Of a stretch of 64,000 nucleotides of DNA, positions 56,187 through 64,000 are shown piece after piece. The notes beneath the pieces are model-generated. The model was not told the DNA's origin. It ran no database searches and worked only from the letters and a program-made list of their open reading frames with translations. The stretch spans positions 930,001 through 994,000 of the forward strand of contig JACTVC010000009.1 of assembly GCA_018417955.1 (NCBI GenBank). Reading direction: 5' to 3'. The stretch comes from Laccaria trichodermophora. Taxonomy: Eukaryota; Basidiomycota; Agaricomycetes; Agaricales; Hydnangiaceae. Position 1 is the stretch's first letter, and every line of letters begins with the position of its first letter. The translations under genes were made by a program, and so were the position numbers.

Positions 56187-58440
56187 ATGGAGAGAGTACA
56201 ATTTCAGCAGGAGCAGGTGTGTTAAAACATGAATTATATACTACCCAACTTGATGTTTCTTCTCTTCAGATGCTCCAAGAGCTTAACGATCTTGTCGATA
56301 AAAAGCTCTTTACTCAAGTAAGCCAAAGATCCAACGTGGTTACTCTCAAGAAAATGAGGGATGTCACAGAAAGAAGTAAAGCATATCATGAAGAAAAGGA
56401 CAGCGTTTGAAACCACTCTTGTTCGACGCGTCGCCAAAAAGTCCGACTACTTGCGCTACATCACTTATGAGATGGGACTCGAGCAGCTGCGTCGCAAGCG
56501 GGTCGACCGTATGAGTAAAGTTTTCATTGGCGGAAATTAACTTTTTCTAACCTTCGTTTTCCAGAATTACCGCCTGCTCATCCAACTGTGTCAGATTACG
56601 CGTTGGTTCGGCGACAATTTCACGTTTTCGAGAGAGCTCTCAGAAAGTTTAAATCTGACGTCGGCTTATGGACGCAATATATTCATGTCGCGAAACGTGA
56701 AGGGGCTCGTGCGCTGGTGGGAAGAATAACGGCGAGGTAGGCAGCGTTGCTTGATACTCTCCCGAATATTCATGATGAATTAGAGCCCTTCAACTACACC
56801 CCAACACCCCCGCTTTATACATCCTTGCAGCGTCTCACGAATTAGACAACTTGTCACCCTCGGCCGCACGCTCTCTGTTACAGCGGGGAATCCGACTCAA
56901 TCCGGAAAGCGTTGATATATGGAGGGAATATGTGAGAATGGAGTTGGGATTCATAGAGAGCCTAAGGCGTCGATGGGATGTGCTTGGGATTGACGAAAAG
57001 GGCAAGAAGAAAGCTGTGGACGATGATCCTAGTGAACGCATCATGGGTCATAGTGGTGAGGCCCAGGATATCTCGATGGAGGATGATCTGGATGCATACG
57101 AGGGGGATGAAGGCAGGGCGGCGCGATTGCAAATTATGGATGGTGGGATCGTCAAGTCTGTGATTTCGAGTGCGGCTCTAGGTACCAACTTTTTTCCTCC
57201 TCCTGTGGCGGCACTCATGTGCTTTTAACAGCTATACCCAAGATTGCCTTGTTTGAATCGTTGAAGGACTTGATATCAAGCTACCCGTCGCCGAAGAAGC
57301 TTTGCCAATCACTTTTAGCTCATTTATATGAGGTGCTCAATAATACTCTTCCCAAACATCCGCAAGCGATACTGCTTCTTGCCAGCCGCTTTTTGGAATC
57401 ACAGGGAGAAGAATTTGTGGAAGGACTGCGCTTAGCCAACGAAGAGCTGCTTACGAGAATCAAGGACAATGATCAAGAAACGTTCCTCGAGGTCTATGCA
57501 AATTTCATCGAGGGGTGGTTTTTAAAGTTGGTGGATGATGACCTTGTGCGTCTTTTTGATAATGATTGACTGGTTCGACTCCTGAGGGACGGATTAGAAA
57601 ACCTACCTTATGGCGTCTCTGACTGGCCTAATCCAACGAACAAGACCATCACCATCACTACTGTCTGTGCACATCAAACTATTGATGCATTTATCTTCGG
57701 GGAGCCCTGACAAGGTACTTCGGATGGCTGGTAAATATACGAGACAAGTCCCGACCTCGCCACGTGTATGGCTGGCAAGGCTGGCAGTAGAGAAGCAACT
57801 GTCAGGTGAACCGACGGAGAAATGTTGGGCAGAAGCGAGAAGGTCAATTGTTGGGACTGACGAAGAAAGAATAGAGATATGGACCTGGGGTCTATTAACG
57901 GCGGAATCACCGCTGGCCAAGAAGAAATTGCACGAGGTAAGGGGTTTATCAGGTTGATACATGATTTATTAATTTTTTTCTTTCTTTTTTCTACAGAGGT
58001 TGCTGAAGGAGAGTATGCAAGATGTCTCGTTACGGGGCGTGCACGAGGCACTCCTCGTGAGATACGTTGGTGTGTTGCACGAGGTTGGAGTAGAGCCGAA
58101 CTCCGGGTTGATGTCGGATCAAGAAAAGGGATGTGTGAATTGGCTACATTGGATTCGCCATATGGCGAAGACTTATCTTACGACTGGGAGGGTGTGGCGG
58201 CAGGTGTTTGCGAGAGTGTCAGAGGCATGTGAAGAAGGGGAGAAGGAGAAGGTGCTTGGTGAAATCTACGAGTTGTGGAAGAAGGATGAGGGTGTTGAGG
58301 CGACAATTGAATGGGGACGGTGGCTGTTGATGCATGGGAAAGGGAGAGAGGCTACAGAGATTGTAATGAAAGGGATGGATTGGTTTGACAAGGAGAGTAT
58401 AGAGGGACAATGGAGAGAGGAATTGAGTAAACTAGACTAG
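56187..58440 (+). CDS. UTP6: U3 snoRNP / SSU processome subunit Utp6
   Basis: HAT-repeat protein of the UTP-B complex, needed for 18S rRNA maturation in the nucleolus. MERVQFQQEQMLQELNDLVD is followed by RTAFETTLVRRVAKKSDYLR, YITYEMGLEQLRRKRVDR, FERALRKFKSDVGLWTQYIH, VAKREGARALVGRITARALQ, LHPNTPALYILAASHELDN, ARSLLQRGIRLNPESVDIWR, EYVRMELGFIESLRRRW. The C-terminal half has more HAT units (VLRMAGKYTRQVPTSPRVWL; EERIEIWTWGLLTAESPLAK). The start ATG is at 56187; the first intron, 56218-56270, joins QEQ to MLQELND. The stop codon TAG at 58438-58440 lies at the edge of a GACTA repeat run (58430-58456). Confidence 0.93.
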
Positions 58441-58858
58441 ACTAGACTAGACTATGAATGTTAATCAACCCTTGACACTTGCCTTGACACGCATGGTAAA
58501 GAAGCCGCTGACCACATGGTCACACAAATATAGTTCAATCCAGTTCAAACTGCGCGTCTTTTTCCTTCTTTCTTTCTGCCAACACTTGCTCTTCACCACC
58601 GACGTCCTTGACGGTTCTGCCATTGTAAGTTCTTTATTCACCCTTATTCACCAGCTAATTCGTCTCTTTAGCGTCCTCAATCCTCGACAGCCCACTCCCG
58701 GCGTCGACGGGGCGTCGTCCTACCCCTCCAGCTGCATGTATCGCAGCCCTGACCAGCTCAGACTCCAAGCAGGTCTCGTCTGATTCTACAAACAGCAGCC
58801 GCCGTCTTTCTCAACAGGCCGGAGCGTTGCATTATCCCTTATCGCTTGCAAACCGCTC
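58441..58858. promoter_or_regulatory. 5' region of the kinase gene with a 5' UTR intron
   Basis: About 418 bp between UTP6 and the kinase ATG. From 58550 the sequence is strongly CT-rich, as in fungal promoters. At 58625-58671 a GTAAGT donor, GCTAAT branch site and CTCTTTAG acceptor make a likely 47-nt intron in the 5' UTR. No open frame of note. Confidence 0.5.
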
Positions 58859-61800
58859 ATGTTGCAGCAGCAGTCGCTCCGCCGTCCCCCCCAAACTTTC
58901 TCTGCAAAGGACCATGACTATTATTCCACTAATGATACCTCTCCCATCCCTTCTCCTTCGCTGAGTCAAAAGCGCCTTCAGAAAGACTCTCTTGTCGTCT
59001 CAAGGTCCCTTTTCTCAGCACGCCCCAACTCCTTGTCAGTTTCCACTAATTTGTCCCCTTCTCCCTCCCCCTCTCCTTCCATCCCCTCCGCAACCCGCTC
59101 TCGCAGCCCTTACATCTCCTCTGGTCAAGCTTCCAGTCCCATGCCATTCTACAATCCCCAGAATACTGTCCCAGTCTCTCCAACCTATTCTCGCTCTTCT
59201 TCTATTGCACCCTCTGTTGATCAAGGCGTTCTCGCTCCGGGTGATGTCGTCGGAGAGGGAATTTCCCTCCAGGGCGAACTCATCCGCCTCGTGTCCATAG
59301 GTTCATCCCCAACTTTGCCTAACCCTGATCACAGAGAACCTGCCACGGAATTCGAGGTTGTCCGCCGTCTTGGAACCGGTAGTTATGCCGTCGTTTACTT
59401 GGTACAAGAAGTCCTCTTTCGTCCGGCTCCTTCAGAAGACGGCCACATGTCAACCATTGGTTCCATGGAGTTTAGTGATGATGGCAAGTTTATTCGTAAT
59501 CCGGAAACAGTCTACGGTCGCAATTTCGCCATCAAATGCCTTTCCAAAGCCAACCTTGACAAGGATGCGTTGGCTGCCCAGATGTCAGAGGTATGTAGGC
59601 CATTCATTTTCATTTTTAGCAAAATCTGACCTTGGATTAGGTTATGATTCACCAGTCCCTCCATCTTCATACGGGCATCGTGACACTGCATCGTACCTTG
59701 GAGACCCCTTCGTTCTTACTGCTCCTTCTGGAGTACGTTCCTGGTGAAGATTTGTTTTACTTTTTGGAGCAGGCCCGCGATCATTATGACTTGGATCATC
59801 CAACCACCGACTCTTCAGTCTCTTCTTCACGAACACCCCCAACTCCCAGTCTTCTTTCCAACCTCCACCCCTCGCAGCTCCTCTCTCGTTCCCGTCTCCG
59901 CCTCATATCATCTATGTTCGCCCAGATGTGTGATGCTGTTGCCGCTTGCCACTCCCAACAAGTTTTCCATCGCGATATCAAGCCCGAAAACTTTATTGTT
60001 ACCGACGGTTGGGTATCTCAACCCAGTGGACAACTGGAACGCAAGGTCATTGTCAAACTAACCGATTTTGGCTTGTCCACATCGGATGTTGATTCCTCTG
60101 ACATGGACTGCGGCAGCGCGCCGTATATGAGTTATGGTATGCCTACTGCTCCCTCTCAACACACACATTTCAATTCAGTCTCCCACAGAGTGCAGGAATA
60201 ACGTAGCCGCTACATACCGTCCCCGTGCTGCAGACGTTTGGTCTCTGGGTATCGTGCTCATTAACATGCAAGTGGTTTATCTATTCAGTCTTCCTAAACG
60301 AAATCTCATGGGTTGTGCCAGGCTGTATCACTACAATCCTTGGACTGATACCGCGGAAGGCGCCTGCTCCTCTTTCGACGCCTTCCGTCGGGGTCCTATC
60401 AACTTTTTTATGACCCGCTTCACTGGCATGACGCGCCCCGTCGCAGAACTTTTGGCCACCAGAGTCTTCTGCATCCTTGACAACCCCCAAGGCGATTCTC
60501 AGCGCATTACCGCTCACGAATTTGGTCTGTGGGCCAAGAACCTTCCCGACCTGCTTGGCAATCATGGCGTTCACCGTACCCTATCCAGCAGCTCTCAAGG
60601 CTATCCTCTCTCGGCCACAATGCCTTTCTCGCATCGACCGTCTTCTAGGCAAGCGTCCATCAGTACCACCGCCGGACGCACTCCTGCCCTTCCTACACGT
60701 TCTCTTTCCCGTGCACCATCACTCGGCCCAACTGATGAACGTGAGGAAGCTTGCGAACTTTCGACCGTCATAGATCAAGATGACGAAGGAGAGAATGGTA
60801 ATCACAACATTTTCGATCTTGAAATTGAGGAAACGACGTCCAGGTCCACTTCAAACCACAAACGTCGGAAACGAGGCGCCCGCAAGGGTAAGGGAGCTCC
60901 ACTGTCAACATCGCAGGATGAGGCTTTGGCAACATTGGCCGTAGCATCGCAATCCCTAGCTCGAGAGATTAGCAAAGCTTCTAAATCGTCACCTCATCGC
61001 TCAGTGTCTACCAAGACCAGCGCTTCTTCGTCTCGGCGGACTCGAGTTCCATTTGAACCCCCTAGCATGTACGCAATGCCCACTGCACTTTTGGCCCCCC
61101 GAAATGCCCCCCCACCCTTGGCATCACCCGTCATTCCCCCTCCCGTCACGAAAAAGCCGTCAAAGTGGAAGCTCAGTTTTGGCAAAAACAGTGCTTCTGC
61201 TCTCGCTGCCAGCGCTGGGCGTGTATCACCAGTGGAGGAAGTCTCGCCTCACCCGTCGCTTGATCTGTCAAATCAACCCTCTGCCACCGTCAGCAACGTT
61301 ACAAACCTGCTCATGGGTTTGAACGCACCATCGCCTCAACCCCCTGTCGAGCCTCCCTTGTCAAAACCGGACGATAGTTCTTTGGCCTGGAACAGAGGTC
61401 GTCGTGGACGTGGGCTCCCGCCTGCTAACCTCCCGATCAGATCACCACCCGCCTTTGCGATGGCAACCAGCCCGCCGTCGGCTCGTGATCATATGTCCGA
61501 CAAGCGAGAACTGTCGCCCCTTAGTTCTCGTAGCGGCCGGCCCTCAGCTTCAAGTGCGAGCTCCATGGTGTCTGGGAATTGGCGAAGCTCCATGAGTACT
61601 TCTTCAAGTGCTGGTACCTCCACCTCTGCTTTCACCAGGTACAGTAACTCGAGCTCCCGGAGCATCTCGACGACCGCTACGAGTGTTTCATCAGCTAGCT
61701 GGCGTACAAGTGTCAAGCCATCATCTACTTCGTCGTCTTCCAACATCTCCGCATTCTCCAATATCCCCAAGAATATCAAGAGTATGTTGCTCAGTATGAT

Positions 61801-62158
61801 ATTTTGTGATCAGTTGTGCTAATGTTCCACCCATCCAGTCATGAATGGTGTTCCTTGGGAACTTGATCAGCTTCCACGCGGACAATTCCCTAACCCTGTT
61901 GGCGACATCTTTGGTTCACCTCCTGTTCGGAAACAACGCACGAGGAAACCCAAAGATCAGAAGCTTGATACGATAACTGAGCGTCCTCCCAACTTTGTCG
62001 CTCAGAAAGCACCTGAGCTGCGCAGGGATGCGTCTACCAGCACCACGGACCTTGGTGGGCTGTTGAACGGAAAGGACGAAGGCGCGGATGGTGTCAAGAA
62101 GGTCCAGAAAGGCCAGATCAACGCCTTGGCCAAAATGTTGTCGGCACTTCGCCGCTGA
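58859..62158 (+). CDS. Ser/Thr protein kinase, Ksp1/Ran1-like
   Basis: The first 150 residues are disordered (SPSPSPSPSIPSATRSRSPY). The kinase domain starts EFEVVRRLGTGSYAVVYLVQ with a glycine loop; the VAIK lysine lies in GRNFAIKCLSKANLD. A family-typical insertion follows (VMIHQSLHLHTGIVTLHRTL; LLLLEYVPGEDLFYFLEQ). The catalytic loop is VFHRDIKPENFIV, the metal motif DFGLSTSD, then GSAPYMSYECRNN, AADVWSLGIVLINMLYHYNP, WTDTAEGACSSFDAFRRGPI. The long C-terminal tail is Ser/Pro-rich and ends in the block VMNGVPWELDQLPRGQFPNP with ITERPPNFVAQKAPELRRDA and ALAKMLSALRR. This build matches fungal Ksp1/Sks1/Ran1-type kinases (meiosis, nutrient or TOR signalling); all catalytic residues are present. 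Confidence 0.85.
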
Positions 62159-62517
62159 TGGGGTGTTGTGTAGTGGAAGGATGCTGGCCGGCTCCGCACG
62201 CGGTACGGATCAGGCATTCCTGTGTCGCGTTGTATTAACGTAGTATATTCACGGTGCGCAGTCAATTTCGGATTACTCCCCAAAGCTTGTTACCAGCATT
62301 TGGTTCACCGATTAATTGCTTCTTGTATCAGGACTGTAGCCAGCCTTCAGTACGCAGTAGCTCATCGTCATCATCAGAAACCATGTCCATTCCTTGCAAG
62401 ATTCCTGTGCTCTAGCCATCCATAGTTGGTAAATGTATTTAATATTCTAACCTCCCCCCACCCCCTTCCTCCAAACGAGCCATTGTGCAATATAAAACTA
62501 GACAAATGAATGGTATA
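62159..62517. other. Convergent 3' region, no gene seen
   Basis: About 360 bp between the kinase stop and the stop of the cyclin gene. Short plus-strand frames only. It probably holds both 3' UTRs. Confidence 0.4.
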
Positions 62518-63553
62518 TTATTTTCGCTCAGTTGCGATATTTGTGTAGTCCTGAGATTGTTGGAGTGCAGCAAATGCCATGTTTTGCTCTATGGTGGGAC
62601 GCTGGGTGAGGTCTTGCATGACGGATGATTCGGTTGTTGAAGGACATGATCGATGGCTGGGAATTGGTGACGGCGGAGATGAATGACCACTGTCCATGTC
62701 TAGATCACTGTCGGATGATGTGCTGGGTGACTCGGCACCGCTAATGATGAACATTCCCGTGCTGTGTGTCCGTACAAGGTTGACATAATAGTCCTGGAGT
62801 ATTTCGCGAGTGCACTGGCAAGGGAGCAAGGATGACCATGAGGACCAGCTGAATGCTTAGCAAAGTAATTCCAAAGTGGGAAGTGGCGGGTTGTCTAAGT
62901 AGGGTGCGGGGGGTAAAAGAAATCTGCTAACCATCAGTCGCCATTCTATCATTGAAAGAAACTCTCTTTCCAGAATGTTGAGCTCGGTGACAGATATCCC
63001 GCCCACCTTGGCGTATAGATGATTGGGACAGAACGTATCGCAAAGTCCTTTGCTTGAAACGGTGATAGATGCGATGGTAAATCGGTGACAGGTGAGAGAT
63101 GAGAGTGTGAAGAGGGGCATTCGAGTACAGATTTGATCGATGTAATATAAAATGATGAGCAGACATGATTTCTGGAAGACGATCAGCAAAAAAAAAACTA
63201 GATATTGCATGTCAAACTGAATGGCAAGAACCTCGACATTTGTAAACTTGACAATACGTTTCAAGTAATCCAGAACGCTAATGGAAGGAGCTGTCCTGGA
63301 ATGGAAGCGCGTGAGGCATTCCCTAAGGGGTTGAAGTGAAATACATATTTTTAAAGTTGGATGCAGGGACATACGGCGACAAGGGGATTCGATCATTGTG
63401 GGTCATTAGACGCTCCATCATATCAGCTATACAGGAGATGAGGAGACAAGGGACAAGAGAGTGGTTGGGATAATAAATACCTATAAGATGAACAAGCTGA
63501 TCTATGGGAGCCTCTTCAAAGATTGCAGGTAGCTCGACCCTGTTAGGTTCCAT
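62518..63553 (-). CDS. PHO80/Pcl-type cyclin
   Basis: Cyclin partner of a Pho85-like kinase. The conserved domain reads VELPAIFEEAPIDQLVHLIG, ADMMERLMTHNDRIPLSP, LTRFHSRTAPSISVLDYLKR, IVKFTNVEKSCLLIILYYID, QICTRMPLFTLSSLTCHRFT, IASITVSSKGLCDTFCPNHL, YAKVGGISVTELNILEREFL, SMIEWRL, then CTREILQDYYVNLVRTHSTG and a Ser-rich tail ending SQDYTNIATERK. The FHSRTxPxISVxDYLxR and YAKVGGIxVxELNxLE blocks are diagnostic of the PHO80-like family. Six or so short introns. The start ATG at 63553 is the first in frame before the domain; earlier exons cannot be excluded. Confidence 0.88.
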
Positions 63554-63719
63554 GAACCCATTGCACGATGTCGCCGAAGACCGTCGCACAAAATCAAGAT
63601 TGGCTTGTCAGTTTCAGCAAGTCGATGCTGCAGCATAACACCTATAGACACAGACAAATACTCTATACAGTTCCAATCGGAGCCCAAACTCTAATTATCT
63701 TCCATCCACCCATACTTCA

Positions 63720-64000
63720 ATGGCGCCCAAGCTCGTAAATATCTCGCTGTTCTCGCCGTTATATCCTTCTCACTCGTCACTATAGGATCCCAATGAGATC
63801 AAAATTATCTATCTTCGCGCGACGGGTGGTGAAGTCGGAGCCTCATCTGCTCTAGCTCCCAAAATTGGTCCTCTGGGTCTCGTACGTCTACCATCCGATC
63901 GCTCCTTTTGATGCTTTGCTTACATCAAGTCAAGTCACCGAAAAAAGTTGGAGAAGATATCGCCAAAGCTACCTCTGCGTGGAAAGGTCTACGCGTGACT
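63720..64000 (+). CDS. RPL12: 60S ribosomal protein L12 (uL11), partial
   Basis: Runs off the right edge. Exon 1 is MAPKL, followed by introns (63735-63786 and about 63879-63935). The exons give [32 protein letters not shown] and [22 protein letters not shown], the universal N-terminal uL11 sequence with the [19 protein letters not shown] core. It binds the GTPase-associated rRNA of the large subunit. Divergent from the cyclin gene, 166 bp between starts. Confidence 0.95.

Noticed and set aside
1..64000. CRISPR arrays, rRNA genes, tRNA genes, LTR retrotransposons
   Set aside because: Looked for repeated units, tRNA B-box-like GGTTCRA motifs, reverse-transcriptase motifs and long terminal repeats. 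None was convincing; a tRNA with introns could have been missed by eye.

Overview
The window is nuclear DNA of a filamentous basidiomycete, most likely an Agaricomycete. Genes are compact and broken by many short GT-AG introns (about 45-65 nt), and lie on both strands with 50-300 bp between them. Recognisable proteins (PHO80-type cyclin, ATP-type PEP carboxykinase, DASH subunit Dad2, Bub2, Cpc2) are fungal, and several others follow Agaricomycete lineage-specific families. All gene models were built by eye from splice sites, reading phase and family knowledge. Internal exon borders are reliable only where stated.

Layout. 0.2-3.8 kb: a 65-residue DMAC1-like membrane protein, mitochondrial enoyl-CoA hydratase, a YCII-domain protein and a RING protein. 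4-20.5 kb: Mediator subunits MED12 and MED14 enclosing the kinetochore gene DAD2 and an SCY1-like pseudokinase, then the SLX1 nuclease subunit. 21-36.7 kb: PCK1, an ER Hsp70 with a non-canonical C-terminal HTEL, a PHD-finger protein, a TspO-like membrane protein, primase small subunit PRI1, an unknown protein, an AP-4 epsilon-like adaptin, BUB2 and a bZIP factor.

36.7-49 kb is a gene-poor accessory island. It holds a broken gene with one in-frame stop, two F-box proteins, four diverged copies of an unnamed small-protein family, another unknown protein, a complete hAT-like MITE (TIRs plus perfect 8-bp target duplication) and several hairpin or tandem repeats. 49-64 kb returns to housekeeping genes: a nucleoside hydrolase, CPC2/RACK1 with a U24 C/D-box snoRNA in an intron, GOT1, UTP6, a Ksp1/Ran1-like kinase, a PHO80-like cyclin and the start of RPL12.

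No secondary-metabolite cluster, CRISPR, tRNA or rRNA gene was found. The most notable observations are a second, inverted U24 snoRNA copy in a separate predicted intron just upstream of CPC2, the AT-hook repeat tail on SLX1, the HTEL-ending BiP paralogue, the unnamed paralogue family mixed with F-box genes, and the hAT-like MITE.
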